A model generated the notes under the pieces. The model was not told the origin of the DNA and made no database searches. It was given only the letters and a program-made list of their open reading frames with translations. The position numbers and the translations under genes are program-made. Shown here piece after piece: positions 1 to 9,675 of a stretch of 64,000 bases of DNA. Every line of letters begins with the position of its first letter. Positions within the stretch are counted from its first letter, which is position 1. Source of the stretch: Actinoplanes oryzae (GTDB lineage Bacteria; Actinomycetota; Actinomycetes; Mycobacteriales; Micromonosporaceae); the NCBI RefSeq assembly GCF_030757795.1, contig NZ_JAUQWH010000021.1, positions 1-64,000 of the forward strand, written 5' to 3'.

Positions 1-1436
1 CGGCCGTCCATCCCCAGGCCCTCGTCGGCGATCTGCTGCTCGTCCGGGATGACGTGGTCGGTGTCCGGCCCGTCCAGCTCGGCGCGGCTCTCGCGCAGCT
101 CCGCGCGTACCAGGTCGGCGATCTCGTCGTCCACCCGCAACCGTGCCGCCTCCCGCGGCAGCAGCTCGAGGGCGAGGTCGATCGCGCGCCGCTCGGTGTA
201 CGCGTACTCGTCCTCCGACGTGTCCGGTGGCAGCTTCGCCCAGCGCAGCACGGCCGGCAGCGTCAGACCCTGCAGCAGCAGCGTGATCGCGATGACCCCG
301 AACGTCACGATGATGATCAGGTCGCGCCCCGGCACCTCGGACGGGATCGACAGGGCGGCGGCCAGGGACACCGCGCCCCGGAAGCCCGACCACGCCCCCG
401 GTTGCCGGTGCCGGAAGGGGACGCGACGGGCGCGCTGCTGGGGGCGCCGGTCGAGGGCGCGGACCACGTACGGCGTGCTGTTGCTCCACACCAGCCGGGT
501 CCCGATGACCGCGGCGGCGACCAGGAGGGTGTCGAGAATCGCCGTGCCGATCGGGTAGGACGTGAGGTCGCTCACCGCCGTCCGCAGCTCCAGCCCCACC
601 AGGACGAAGAGCGTCCCGTTGAGCAGGAACGAGGTCAGCTGCCAGAACTGGCGGGCGCGCACGCGGTCCTGGGCGGTGATGATCAGCGATCCGGCCTGGC
701 TCACGTAGAGGCCGGCGACCACGGCGCCGAGCACTCCGGAGGCGTGGATCTCCTCGGCCGCCAGGAACGCCACGAACGGCGTGAGGACGCTCACCGTGTT
801 GCTGAGCAGGGTGTCGTGAATCCAGCCCCGGGCGCGCACGTTGAGCCAGCCGGTGGCCAGGCCGACGGCGACGCCCCCGCCGTACGAGATGAGGAAGTCG
901 AGGGCGATGCCACCCGCACCGACGCCGTCGTGGCCGGTCGCGACCTCCACGGCGATGGCGAGGACGACCAGGGCCGTGCCGTCGTTGATGAGGCTCTCGG
1001 CCCGGAGGATGGTCAGCTGGCGCCGGGGCATGCGGCCGGCCACGGCGGCGACGGCGGTGGCGTCGGTCGGGGCCAGCACGGCGCCCAGGACCCACGCGAC
1101 CGGCCAGCTCAGGCCGATGGCGTGGCCGATCCAGGCGACGGCCGCGGCGGTGGCGATCACGAGCCCGACGGCGCTGAGGATGACCACGCGCAGGTTGGCG
1201 CGGATCTCGTTGAGCGAGGCGTCGAGCGACTCGGCGTAGAGCAGGGCGGGCAGGAAGACGAAGAGCACGAGCGCCGGTTCGAGGTGCACGCCGTCGAGGG
1301 CGGGGACGAACGCCAGGGGTACGCCCCCGAGCAGCAGCACGATCGGCGGCGGCACCCGAAGCCGCCGGGCCAGAAGTGTGAGCCCCCACACAGCCGTGCC
1401 GAGCAGAACGACCACTTCCAGCGCGGCTGTGTCCAT
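1..1436 (-). CDS. Na+/H+ antiporter, CPA1 family (3' end outside window)
   Basis: A membrane antiporter that would exchange Na+ (or K+) for H+. About 478 residues are visible from the ATG at 1436; the C-terminus runs off the window edge. The translation has many hydrophobic helices, the CPA1 signature [10 protein letters not shown] near residue 120 (transport-site Asp) and [10 protein letters not shown] near residue 150. A hydrophilic, charged cytoplasmic tail begins around residue 410. It is divergent from fbiC with about 80 bases between starts. The ion specificity cannot be read from sequence. Confidence 0.88.
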   Translation of the reverse strand, partial: MDTAALEVVVLLGTAVWGLTLLARRLRVPPPIVLLLGGVPLAFVPALDGVHLEPALVLFVFLPALLYAESLDASLNEIRANLRVVILSAVGLVIATAAAVAWIGHAIGLSWPVAWVLGAVLAPTDATAVAAVAGRMPRRQLTILRAESLINDGTALVVLAIAVEVATGHDGVGAGGIALDFLISYGGGVAVGLATGWLNVRARGWIHDTLLSNTVSVLTPFVAFLAAEEIHASGVLGAVVAGLYVSQAGSLIITAQDRVRARQFWQLTSFLLNGTLFVLVGLELRTAVSDLTSYPIGTAILDTLLVAAAVIGTRLVWSNSTPYVVRALDRRPQQRARRVPFRHRQPGAWSGFRGAVSLAAALSIPSEVPGRDLIIIVTFGVIAITLLLQGLTLPAVLRWAKLPPDTSEDEYAYTERRAIDLALELLPREAARLRVDDEIADLVRAELRESRAELDGPDTDHVIPDEQQIADEGLGMDG

Positions 1437-1519
1437 GGCGTGCACTCCCGGCGTGTCGATGCCCACTGTCGGCCGATGCTTACCCCGAAGCCGGCCCCGA
1501 TCCGGCCTACGCTGCACGG

Positions 1520-4021
1520 GTGGCAGGACAGGAGATTTCCCCGACCGAGGCCGAGATCCGTCGTGCGCTGAAGCGGGCGGCCGACGGCAAGGCTATCGAC
1601 GTGCAGGAGGCCGCCGCCCTCCTGGCGGCCCGTGGCGAGCAGCTCGACGAGTTGCTCGGTGTCGCCGGGGGCATCCGCGACGCCGGGTTGCGCGAGGCGG
1701 GGCGGCCGGGCGTGGTCACGTACTCGAAAAAGGTCTTCATCCCGCTCACCAGGCTGTGCCGCGACCGCTGTCATTACTGCACCTTCGCGACCGTGCCGCA
1801 CCGGTTGCCGGCGGCGTTCCTGGAGCGCGACGAGGTGCTGGCCATCGCCCGCGAGGGCGCCGCGCAGGGCTGCAAGGAGGCCCTCTTCACGCTCGGCGAC
1901 CGCCCGGAGGAGCGCTGGCCGGCCGCGCGGCAGTGGCTCGACGAGCGGGGCTACGACTCGACCCTCGACTATGTCCGTGCGTGCGCCATCGCGGTGCTGG
2001 AGGAGACCGGCCTGCTGCCGCACCTCAACCCCGGCGTCATGAGCTGGGCCGAGCTGCAGCGGCTCAAGCCGGTCGCGCCGAGCATGGGCATGATGCTGGA
2101 GACCACGGCGACCCGGCTGTGGTCCGAGCCCGGCATGCCGCACTACGCCTCGCCCGACAAGGAGCCGGCCGTCCGGCTGCGCGTGCTCGAGGACGCCGGC
2201 CGCACCAACGTGCCGTTCACCACCGGCATCCTCATCGGCATCGGCGAGACCCGCGGCGAGCGCGCCGACGCGATCTTCGCGATGCGCCGTGCCTCACGGG
2301 ACTACGGCCACATCCAGGAAGTCATCATCCAGAATTTCCGCGCCAAGCCCGACACGGCGATGCGCGGCATGCCCGATGCCGAGCTGCACGAGCTGGCGGC
2401 GACGATCGCGGTGGCCCGGGTGCTCATGGGCCCGCGCGCGCGGATCCAGGCGCCGCCCAACCTCATCGACAGCGAGTACGACCTGTTCCTGCGCGCCGGC
2501 ATCGACGACTGGGGTGGCGTGTCGCCGGTCACCCCCGACCACGTCAACCCCGAGCGCCCGTGGCCGCAGATCGAGCAGCTGCGGGAGATGTCCGCCCGCT
2601 CCGGCTTCGAGCTGCGCGAGCGCCTGACGATCTACCCGGAGTACGTGCGCCGCGGCGAGGGCTGGCTCGACCCGCGCCTGGCCACCCACGTGGCAGCGCT
2701 CGCCGACCCGGCCACGGGGCTGGCGAACGAGGCCGCGATGCCGGTCGGGCGGCCGTGGCAGGAGCCCGACGACGCGTACGCGGGGGGCCGCACCGACCTC
2801 TTCGCGACGATCGACACCGACGGGCGCACCAGCGACCGCCGGGGCGACTTCGACTCCGTCTACGGCGACTGGTCCTCGGTGGCGTCGCAGGTGTCGGCCG
2901 GCACCTTCGAGCGCACCGACTCGGACGTGCTCGCCGGCCTCCGGCTGGCCGCGCAGAGCCCCGCCGACCTGCTGCTGCCGGAGCACGAGGACAAGGCGAT
3001 GGCCCTGTTCCACGCGGACGGCTCGGCGCTCGACGAGCTCGCCCGCATCGCCGACGACCTGCGCAAGGAGGTCAACGGCGACGACATCACCTACGTGGTC
3101 AACCGCAACATCAACTTCTCCAACGTCTGCTACGTCGGGTGCCGGTTCTGTGCGTTCGCGCAGCGGGAGAAGGACGCCGACGCGTACAGGCTCTCCATCG
3201 AGCAGGTCGCGGACCGCGCCGAGCAGGCCTGGGCGGACGGCGCGACCGAGGTCTGCATGCAGGGCGGCATCGACCCCAAACTGCCGATCACCGCGTACGC
3301 CGAGATGGTCCGCGCCATCAAGCAGCGCGTGCCCGGGATGCACGTCCACGCCTTCTCGCCCATGGAGATCGTGACCGGGGCGGCCAAGGCCGGCGTCTCC
3401 GTGCGCGACTGGCTGACCGAGCTGCGCGAGGCCGGCCTCGACACGATCCCGGGGACGGCCGCCGAGATCCTCGACGACGACGTGCGCTGGGTCCTCACCA
3501 AGGGCAAGCTGCCCGCCGCCGCCTGGGTCGACGTGGTCACCACCGCGCACCAGGTGGGCATCCGGTCGAGTTCCACGATGATGTACGGCCACGTCGACCA
3601 CCCGCGGCAGTGGCTGGGCCACTTCCGGGTGCTGGCCGGGGTCCAGGACGTGACGGGCGGCTTCACTGAGTTCGTGGCGTTGCCGTTCATCCACACCAAC
3701 GCCCCGATCTATCTGGCCGGCATCGCCAAGGCCGGCCCCAGCTGGCGGGAGAACAGGGCCGTGCACGCGATGGCCCGGGTCCTGCTGCACGGCCGCATCG
3801 GCAACATCCAGTGCTCCTGGGTGAAGCTGGGCGACGAGGGCACGATCGCGATGCTGAACGGCGGCTGCAACGACCTCGGCGGCACGCTGATGGAGGAGAC
3901 GATCTCGCGGATGGCGGGCTCGGAGCACGGTTCGGCGCGCACGGTCGCCGAGCTGCGGGCGCTGGCGGCGCGGGCGGGGCGGCCCGCTGCCGAGCGCACC
4001 ACGGTGTACGGGCGGCGCTGA
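1520..4021 (+). CDS. fbiC: Bifunctional FO synthase (CofG-CofH fusion), F420 biosynthesis
   Basis: Makes 7,8-didemethyl-8-hydroxy-5-deazariboflavin (FO), the chromophore of coenzyme F420, from tyrosine and a ribityl pyrimidine. It has 833 residues, the normal length of the actinobacterial fusion. Two radical-SAM halves each carry a CxxxCxxC iron-sulfur motif: C80/C84/C87 in the CofG half (in [10 protein letters not shown]) and C537/C541/C544 in the CofH half (in [10 protein letters not shown]). The GTG start is supported by a TACGCT box at 1508-1513 that ends 6 bases upstream, so the mRNA is probably leaderless. fbiA and fbiB are not in the window. Confidence 0.97.
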   Translation: MAGQEISPTEAEIRRALKRAADGKAIDVQEAAALLAARGEQLDELLGVAGGIRDAGLREAGRPGVVTYSKKVFIPLTRLCRDRCHYCTFATVPHRLPAAFLERDEVLAIAREGAAQGCKEALFTLGDRPEERWPAARQWLDERGYDSTLDYVRACAIAVLEETGLLPHLNPGVMSWAELQRLKPVAPSMGMMLETTATRLWSEPGMPHYASPDKEPAVRLRVLEDAGRTNVPFTTGILIGIGETRGERADAIFAMRRASRDYGHIQEVIIQNFRAKPDTAMRGMPDAELHELAATIAVARVLMGPRARIQAPPNLIDSEYDLFLRAGIDDWGGVSPVTPDHVNPERPWPQIEQLREMSARSGFELRERLTIYPEYVRRGEGWLDPRLATHVAALADPATGLANEAAMPVGRPWQEPDDAYAGGRTDLFATIDTDGRTSDRRGDFDSVYGDWSSVASQVSAGTFERTDSDVLAGLRLAAQSPADLLLPEHEDKAMALFHADGSALDELARIADDLRKEVNGDDITYVVNRNINFSNVCYVGCRFCAFAQREKDADAYRLSIEQVADRAEQAWADGATEVCMQGGIDPKLPITAYAEMVRAIKQRVPGMHVHAFSPMEIVTGAAKAGVSVRDWLTELREAGLDTIPGTAAEILDDDVRWVLTKGKLPAAAWVDVVTTAHQVGIRSSSTMMYGHVDHPRQWLGHFRVLAGVQDVTGGFTEFVALPFIHTNAPIYLAGIAKAGPSWRENRAVHAMARVLLHGRIGNIQCSWVKLGDEGTIAMLNGGCNDLGGTLMEETISRMAGSEHGSARTVAELRALAARAGRPAAERTTVYGRR

Positions 4022-4595
4022 GCCGAAATTCCGCCGGATCGGTGGTTTGAGGCCGGCCGTGGCGGGGTAACAGGCGCCGCGGCCGGGCGGGCCTGATCAC
4101 ACGGATTTCGCCCGTCCGGGTTTCCGGATTTTGTCGGGCGGGCGCTTTCCGGGGGTTTTTCCGCGCGCATCGCTGTCTATTTCCGGACCCGCGGGGCCGG
4201 ACGCCGGGGCGGCTGACCGAATGGGGGAGGAGTCACTCGCCCGAGTGTCACGTTGTGCGTCAAAACGTGTACTGTGAGCAACCTCAAGTGATCATGCAGC
4301 GTCGGTCAGCGGGTTACAAAACGGGGTAATTTGGACGTGACGCGCCGACTGTGCGTTACCTGGTGGCTGCTCCGAGAGATACGACAGGAACGGGACCGCG
4401 AGGGGACGATGAAGCCTCGTGGAAACGGGCCTATTTATCAGGTTCGGCTTGACGACGCACGTCTTACACGCGTGTAATTTTGGTGGGGTTGCGGGAAAGC
4501 GGCGTCGCGAACCGTGCTTTTCCCGCAAGAAACACGCCGCGTGCGTGGGGGGTCAGTGCCGGCATCGCTGCCGGCGCGGAGAAGGAGGCACGCCG
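4022..4595. other. Long upstream region of whiB2
   Basis: There is no credible gene in these 574 bases. The stretch is less GC-rich than its surroundings and holds a sigma-A-like promoter at 4449-4478 with a palindrome over its -10 box. A good ribosome binding site (GAAGGAGG) lies just before the whiB2 ATG. A long leader is common for developmental regulators. Confidence 0.6.
4449..4480 (+). promoter_or_regulatory. Promoter with overlapping palindromic operator upstream of whiB2
   Basis: TTGACG (4449-4454) and TGTAAT (4473-4478) are 18 bases apart. A perfect 14-base palindrome, TTACACGCGTGTAA (4464-4477), covers the -10 box, so a dimeric repressor could block it. The half sites match those published for the Streptomyces regulator BldD (TNACNC/GNGTNA), but the spacer is two bases rather than one, so BldD is only a suggestion. 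Confidence 0.55.
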
Positions 4596-4853
4596 ATGGA
4601 AGCTCAGGTTGAAGGGGTCGACCTGCTGGGGGACGCGCCCGAGTGGCAGGAGCGGGCGCTGTGTTCGCAGACCGATCCGGAGGCTTTCTTCCCGGAGAAG
4701 GGCGGATCGACCCGCGAGGCGAAGCGGATCTGCGGCCGGTGCGACGTGAAGGCGGAGTGCCTGGAGTACGCGCTCGGCCACGACGAGCGCTTCGGCATCT
4801 GGGGCGGACTGTCCGAACGGGAACGCCGCAAGCTCAAGCGCCGGGTGGCCTGA
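4596..4853 (+). CDS. whiB2: WhiB-family iron-sulfur transcriptional regulator, WhiB2/WhmD type
   Basis: A small regulator that carries a [4Fe-4S] cluster and acts with the housekeeping sigma factor on septation and differentiation genes. It has 85 residues with the four cluster cysteines C23, C46, C49 and C55, the GIWGG turn at 67-71 and a basic C-terminus (ERERRKLKRR). The central block is very close to mycobacterial WhiB2. The ATG at 4596 follows a strong ribosome binding site. The next core genes (zincin, DUF3499, pmmA, manA) match the mycobacterial whiB2 neighbourhood, which supports orthology. Confidence 0.95.
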   Translation: MEAQVEGVDLLGDAPEWQERALCSQTDPEAFFPEKGGSTREAKRICGRCDVKAECLEYALGHDERFGIWGGLSERERRKLKRRVA

Positions 4854-5074
4854 CCCGGCGGCTCCCGCTCTCGTGACGATGCCGGGGGGCCGCGTCGCGG
4901 GAGCCCGTCGACTCTGCGCTTGTCAGCACTGCATCATGCCTGATCGAACCGGCGACCACGCCGCCCGATCAGGCCCGGATCACCATGCTCACTCGGGGCG
5001 TGGATCCTGACGCCGGCCCGCCCGCCGCGGTCCCGGCCGGCCGCGACGGTCATGCCGGCCGGCCCGCGTCTCAC

Positions 5075-5275
5075 GTCGGCTTGCCGGGGCCGGTTGCCTC
5101 GGCTCGTCGGGTGGCGATCACGTCGGCTTGCCGGGGCTGGTTGTTTCGGCGCGTCGGGCGGTGGTCATGGCTGCTTGCCGGGGCTGGTTGCTTCGGCTTG
5201 TCTGGCGGTGGTCATGGCAGCTTGGCGGGGTCGGTTGCTTCGGCTCGTCGGGTGGCGGTCATGACAGCTCGTCGG
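5075..5275. repeat. 47-bp tandem repeat running into the 3' end of the zincin gene
   Basis: Four complete imperfect copies of a 47-base unit begin at 5075, 5122, 5169 and 5216. A partial fifth starts at 5263. The shared core is CTTGCCGGGGCTGGTTG, followed by a CGGCTCGTCGGGTGG-like stretch and TCATG. The fourth copy contains the stop codon of the minus-strand gene at 5259, so the array looks like serial duplication of a gene end. The rest of the gap 4854-5258 shows nothing else. Confidence 0.85.
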
Positions 5276-5744
5276 GATCCACGCCGAGCAGGTTGGCGAC
5301 CTGCTCGATGATGACGTCGTGGACGAGGTCGGCCAGGTCCTCGCGGTCCATCGCCCGGAACTCGAGCGGGCGGCGGTAGAGCACGATCCGCGGCGGCAGC
5401 TCCTGGCGGCCGGGGCGGCCGGGGAGCAGCCGGGCGAGGGGGACCTCGCCGTCCTCGAGCACGTCGGAGTCGTAGACGTTGAGCTCCGGCGGCACGTCCT
5501 CGACCGCGAACTCGACGCCGGCCAGCTCCTTGGCATAGCGGCGCTCGAGGCTCTCGACCGTGTCGAGCACGAGGTCGTCGAAGATCTCCGCCTTGGTGCG
5601 AGCGAGCGGCACGGTGGCGGGCACGAGCCGGCCCCGGAGTCCGCGCCCGTGCCGATCGCGGCGGGCGGGACGACCCGGTCCGGCGGCACGTCCGGCTCGG
5701 CCCGGGTCTGATCCGGTCCGGCGGCGGTCGGGGCTGGTTGTCAC
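5259..5744 (-). CDS. Zincin-like metallopeptidase-family protein with degenerate HExxH
   Basis: A 161-residue protein of the minimal zincin-like family (PF06262 type), orthologous by position and sequence to the mycobacterial gene next to whiB2. The first 45 residues are Pro/Arg-rich and probably disordered. The conserved core runs from LARTKAEIFDDLV to the C-terminus. Where active members have HExxH, this one reads VHDVIIEQV: the first His is kept, Glu is Asp and the second His is Gln. Peptidase activity is therefore doubtful. The ATG at 5744 is the first in frame; a start nearer the core is possible. Confidence 0.75.
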   Translation of the reverse strand: MTTSPDRRRTGSDPGRAGRAAGPGRPARRDRHGRGLRGRLVPATVPLARTKAEIFDDLVLDTVESLERRYAKELAGVEFAVEDVPPELNVYDSDVLEDGEVPLARLLPGRPGRQELPPRIVLYRRPLEFRAMDREDLADLVHDVIIEQVANLLGVDPDELS

Positions 5745-5842
5745 GCCGCCAGCCTAGCCCGCCGGGACGCTCCGTTGCGGTCAGGCTGTGACGCCCGCGT
5801 TTCGTCGGGGCAACAACCTCGCCCCGCCGCCCCTCGCCGACG

Positions 5843-5940
5843 ACCCACCCGACGCCGCCGCGCCGGCCCACCCGACGCCGCCGCGCCGGCCCACCCGACG
5901 CCGCCGCGCTGACCCACCCGACGCCGCCGCGCTGGCCCGC
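5843..5940. repeat. 23-bp tandem repeat, intergenic
   Basis: About four copies of a 23-base unit (CCCACCCGACGCCGCCGCGC plus three bases) with anchor points at 5847, 5870, 5893, 5916 and 5939. The array lies in the 423-base gap between the zincin gene and the DUF3499 gene, which shows no credible coding sequence. Its reading frames give only Arg/Gly/Ala-rich strings. Confidence 0.8.
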
Positions 5941-6167
5941 CCGGGTCGCCGCGGTTGCCCACCCGTGCCCGCCGCGACGGTCCGGTCGAAGCCGCCGTGG
6001 TGACCCGACCGAGGTCGGCCGTTTCGGCGCGGCTGCGGCGCTTCCAGGTGATTCGTCCCATTGGGGCGGCGTGTCGAGCCGTCAACGCAAAATCGTGATG
6101 CATGGTGGCTCGGCGTGTCGCGGCTGCATCGGCCCCACGCGAGCGCGGTTGGAGATAACGTGCCGCC

Positions 6168-6530
6168 GTGAGGTCCCCACGGCGCTGCTCCCGGAACGGC
6201 TGTCCCCGACAGGCGGTCGCCACCCTGACCTACGTCTACAGCGACTCGACGGCCGTGGTGGGCCCGCTGGCCGCCTTCGCCGAGCCGCACACGTACGACC
6301 TCTGCGAACCCCACGCCCGCAGCCTCACCGCCCCCCGAGGCTGGGAACTGGTCCGCCACGACGGCGACTTCGCCCCGCCGCCGCCCACCACCGACGACCT
6401 GGTGGCCCTGGCCGACGCCGTCCGCGAGGCCGCCCGCCCCGCGCCGCCCCCGCGCCCCGAGGAACACGACAACCTCCCCGGCCACCAGACCGGCCGCCGC
6501 GGCCACCTCAGGGTCATCCCGCCGAACTAA
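6168..6530 (+). CDS. DUF3499 family protein
   Basis: A 120-residue conserved actinobacterial protein of unknown function, the equivalent of the small gene between whiB2 and manB in mycobacteria. It opens with a Cys pair (C7 and C12 in RRCSRNGCPRQAV), continues with the hallmark ATLTYVYSDSTAVVGPL and has a further Cys in YDLCEPHA. The Cys/His pattern suggests metal binding, which is inference. The C-terminal third is Pro/Arg-rich. The start is GTG at 6168. Confidence 0.82.
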   Translation: MRSPRRCSRNGCPRQAVATLTYVYSDSTAVVGPLAAFAEPHTYDLCEPHARSLTAPRGWELVRHDGDFAPPPPTTDDLVALADAVREAARPAPPPRPEEHDNLPGHQTGRRGHLRVIPPN

Positions 6531-6553
6531 TGGCCTCGCCTCCGGCTCGGCGG

Positions 6554-6651
6554 GCACTGCGCCCCTGAAGACGATGGTTTGGACACCCAAAATCCGCGAA
6601 GAAGAGCGCTTCGCGGATTTTGTGTGCCCAAACCATCGCCGGGCGCAGTGC
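6554..6651. repeat. Long imperfect inverted repeat between convergent genes
   Basis: Inner arms 6572-6601 and 6609-6638 (30 bases each, 28 paired) enclose a 7-base loop. Outer arms GCACTGCGCCC (6554-6564) and its exact complement (6641-6651) extend the stem after a small asymmetric bulge. The gene to the left ends at 6530 and the minus-strand gene to the right ends at 6796, so it can act as a two-way terminator. Its length and AT-richer core are also compatible with a dispersed palindromic element. Nothing else is seen in 6531-6795. Confidence 0.75.
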
Positions 6652-6795
6652 GGGGGCGGGAGTGGCGACGGGGTGACACGCGAGTCGCGCGTCGGGAGTG
6701 CTCACCAGCGTGGCCGGGCCGAGGCCGGTCGGTGCCCGGCCGTGTGGGTTGTGGAGTGGCGGCTGCGGGGTGAGGTTGGCGCTGGGGCGGTGGGG

Positions 6796-7731
6796 TCAGG
6801 GGAGGGGGATCAGGGTGTAGCGGGTCTTGAGCCAGGGGAGGAGTTTGCGGTAGGCCGCGATTGTGTCGGGCTGGGCGTAGTCGTGGGACAGGATGATGGC
6901 GCCGTTGGTGGTCTGGTGCTTGACGGCCTTGATGACGTTCGCCACGTGGGCGGAGTCGGACTCGCCGCCGGAGTGGTCCCAGTCGCGGGTGTCGACCTGC
7001 CAGTAGGCGCCGATCATGCCGAGTTCGTTGGCGACCTTGACGAAGTTCGGGGTGAAGTTGCCGCCGGGCGCCCGCATGTACTTGATCTCGGCGCCCGGGA
7101 CGGCTGCCCGGATGGCGGCGTTGGTCTTCTCGAGGTCGGCGCGGATGACGGCGGGCTTCTTCGTGCCGAGCGTGAGGCTGTGGTCCCACGTGTGGTTGCA
7201 CAGGGTGTGGCCCTCGGCGGCGATCCGGCGTACGAGATCAGGGAAGGCCTCGACGTTCTCACCCACCAGGCAGAAGGTCGCCTTCACCTGGTGCTCGGCG
7301 AGCAGGTCGAGTAGTTCGGGCGTCGTCGCCGGGTCGGGGCCGTCGTCGAAGGTGAGCGCCACGCCCTCGGTGCCGGTGACCATGAGACTGTTCGCCGGGC
7401 CGCCGTGATGCCCCTGGGCGACAGCGCCCTCGGCGGGACCGGCTGGGGAGACGGAGGCGGACGCGGACGCGGAGTCGGGTGCAGAGGAAGCCGGGGCCGG
7501 GGAGGTGTCCGACACGGGCGCCGAGCTGGGCGTCGCCGGGGCGGTGGCCGACGTCGGCGGCTCCTCGTCAGCGGTGGCCGACGGCGACTCCGGAGTGGAG
7601 GCGGACGTGGCCGGCGTGGTGACGGGGCGGGCCACGACCCAGGTCGGCGCGTTCTCGGCTGCCAGTGCCGTTCCGCAGCCGGCCAGTCCGGCCAGGGCAA
7701 GTCCGATCACATACAGCTTCGCGCCACGCAT
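6796..7731 (-). CDS. Polysaccharide deacetylase (NodB) lipoprotein
   Basis: A surface-anchored carbohydrate esterase that would remove N-acetyl groups from a glycan such as peptidoglycan; the substrate is not readable. It has 311 residues. A lipoprotein signal ends in LAGC with the lipid-bearing C19, followed by about 85 residues of Pro/Ser/Ala-rich linker. The NodB domain (about 120-311) has the metal and catalytic motifs TFDDGPD (127-133), HTWDH (H180 and H184), MRAPGGNFTP, DTRDW and ILSHD. The gene is minus-strand and isolated between the long inverted repeat and the DUF3455 gene. Confidence 0.9.
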   Translation of the reverse strand: MRGAKLYVIGLALAGLAGCGTALAAENAPTWVVARPVTTPATSASTPESPSATADEEPPTSATAPATPSSAPVSDTSPAPASSAPDSASASASVSPAGPAEGAVAQGHHGGPANSLMVTGTEGVALTFDDGPDPATTPELLDLLAEHQVKATFCLVGENVEAFPDLVRRIAAEGHTLCNHTWDHSLTLGTKKPAVIRADLEKTNAAIRAAVPGAEIKYMRAPGGNFTPNFVKVANELGMIGAYWQVDTRDWDHSGGESDSAHVANVIKAVKHQTTNGAIILSHDYAQPDTIAAYRKLLPWLKTRYTLIPLP

Positions 7732-7940
7732 CGTCGTCCACTCCGCTCATCCGCTTGCTCGAACGGAGAAGTCCCTCCGTCCGGCCTTTCGCCCGAACGG
7801 AAAGGAATATGGTCGCCCGCCGGCGCGCCCAGGGCGAGTCCCCGAAGGGGTGGCACACATCGGGGAGATCCGCGGCACGGGCTCGAGGACGGCGGAAGGG
7901 GAGACCGGCGAGCGCCGATCTCCCCGCAAAAGCCGGAGGG

Positions 7941-8504
7941 TCAGCCCCAGAAGACGTACGTGGCGCCGTAGCGGACCGCGGCGGTCTCGCCGTCGGTGCA
8001 GGCGCGGGTCGGGGCCACGCCGCCCGACGTGTTGAGGCGCTGGATGTACTGCGCCTTCGCGAGGACGCCGTTGGCCGGGCCCTCGTGCGTGGCGACCTGG
8101 AGGAGCAGCTCGGCGATGGTGCCCGTACGCGGCTTCTCGGCGACCTTGGTGGCCGTGACCAGCGACTGGTCGCGGGTGGACTGCCAGCTCGGGCCCTTGA
8201 AGTGGTGCAGGCGGCCGCCCGTGCCGACGAGCTGGGCCTCGGGGACCGACGCGCCGGCGAAGGAGCCGCTGGCGCAGGTGTAGGTCTGGGTGCCGGTGAG
8301 GACCTGGTAGGTGCCGATCCGGCGGAGGCCGGCCGGCGGGTTGATCGACGGGGGAGTGCTGGCCGAGGGTGCGACGCTGCTGGCGACCGGCCGGGGACGC
8401 GCGGACGTCTCGGCGGCATTGGCGTTGAACGTCACAGCGGTGAGCGCGCCGACGACGGCGACTGCGGCCGTTCCCAGCATGGCGGTACGGAGGCTGGTCC
8501 GCAT
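7941..8504 (-). CDS. Secreted DUF3455 domain protein
   Basis: A 187-residue exported protein of unknown function. The ATG at 8504 follows a GGAG ribosome binding site and gives a signal peptide (MRTSLRTAMLG, a hydrophobic run, then an ANA-AE cleavage-like site). After a short Pro/Ser linker the DUF3455 domain runs to the C-terminus, with QTYTC, GRLHHFKGPSWQS and GATYVFW as recognisable blocks. Two further Cys residues could form a disulfide. An upstream in-frame start at 8549 would spoil the signal peptide and is not preferred. Confidence 0.8.
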   Translation of the reverse strand: MRTSLRTAMLGTAAVAVVGALTAVTFNANAAETSARPRPVASSVAPSASTPPSINPPAGLRRIGTYQVLTGTQTYTCASGSFAGASVPEAQLVGTGGRLHHFKGPSWQSTRDQSLVTATKVAEKPRTGTIAELLLQVATHEGPANGVLAKAQYIQRLNTSGGVAPTRACTDGETAAVRYGATYVFWG

Positions 8505-8652
8505 GAGCGGTACTCCTAACAACAAGACTCGGGTGTCGCCCGGGAGCACGGGCGCGCGGGGTTCAGCAGTTCAGCGGTTGCCCCATGTGGCACGGTGAAT
8601 GGTCCGTTCGGCCCCTCTGGATGCACATCCATCGAAATGGCAGGGTGATCAG

Positions 8653-9351
8653 GTGACCGACAGTGACTGGGCGGAGCTGTGGGGTGACGTGCCCGAGCCC
8701 GTCTGGCGGGTAGTGCTCCAACGCGCGACGCAGGGCGACAGGGTCCTGGATGTGGGGTGCGGGGCAGGACACTTCCTGGCGTACGCCCGGCGCGCCGGCC
8801 TTCGTACGTCCGGCGCTGACGTCGTACCGGAGCTGGTGGAGCTGGCCCGGCAGCGAGCGCAGGAGGCGGTCGTGGCCGCGGCCGAGCACCTGCCGTGGCC
8901 CGATGGAACGTTCGGCCTGGTCACCGCCTTCAACGCGCTGCAGTTCGCCGACGACACGGACGCCGCGCTCGCGGAGATGGTGCGCGTCACCGAGCCGGGC
9001 GGGCGCGTCGCCGTGGCGAACTGGGCGGAGGCGGCGCGCAACGACCTCGACGCGATCGAGCGGGCCCTCAACGACGGCGAGTCCGCTCCGGACGGTGACC
9101 TGCGTCGCGAGGGCGGGCTGACGGAACTGCTCACCGACGGCGGGCTGATCGGGGTGACGGCGGGACTGGTCGCCGTGCCGTGGCGGGTGCCCGACGAGGA
9201 CGCGCTGGTCCGGGGCATCCTGCTGGGCGAGCAGCCGGACCTCGCCCCCGAGGTCGTCGCGGCTGCCCGCCCGTACCGGAAGAGCGATGGCAGTTATGAG
9301 CTGATGAACCACTTCCGCTGTGCGATCGGGTTCACAGCATCCGGCTCCTGA
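8653..9351 (+). CDS. Class I SAM-dependent methyltransferase
   Basis: A 232-residue Rossmann-fold methyltransferase with the SAM motif VLDVGCGAGHF near residue 34, an acidic ADVVPEL strand end and an FGLVTAFNALQF block typical of the UbiE/Methyltransf_11 group. The methyl acceptor is unknown. GTG at 8653 is chosen because AGGGTG lies just upstream. An in-frame ATG at 8599 would add 18 residues and has no ribosome binding site. It is divergent from the DUF3455 gene. Confidence 0.82.
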   Translation: MTDSDWAELWGDVPEPVWRVVLQRATQGDRVLDVGCGAGHFLAYARRAGLRTSGADVVPELVELARQRAQEAVVAAAEHLPWPDGTFGLVTAFNALQFADDTDAALAEMVRVTEPGGRVAVANWAEAARNDLDAIERALNDGESAPDGDLRREGGLTELLTDGGLIGVTAGLVAVPWRVPDEDALVRGILLGEQPDLAPEVVAAARPYRKSDGSYELMNHFRCAIGFTASGS

Positions 9352-9675
9352 TGAGGAAGCGCACCCCCTCCGGCGCTTCCAGGCTGAAGCCGCTGCCGCG
9401 CCCCGGCACGACGTCGACCGTGAGGTGGGTGTGCTTCCACGTCTCGTACTGCGCGGAACTCATCCAGAACGAGATGGGCTCGGCGACGCCGTCGATGCGC
9501 AACTCCTCGAGGAGGACGTCGCTGGAGCCCGTACGGAACTCGCCCTCCAGGTAGCACATCGGAGCGCTCCCGTCGCAGCAGCCGCCGGACTGGTGGAACA
9601 TCAGCGGCCCGTGCTGCCCCCGCAGCGACCGGAGCAGTTCCGCCGCCGCGGGAGTCACATCCACGCGGGCTCCCA

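Noticed and set aside
54..1571. Long plus-strand frame of 505 codons
   Set aside because: It is the antisense of the antiporter gene; the minus-strand translation shows clear CPA1 motifs, while this frame gives Arg/Gly/His-rich sequence without domains.
5075..5275. Possible CRISPR array
   Set aside because: The repeats are contiguous with no unique spacers, and there are no cas genes. The same holds for the other arrays.
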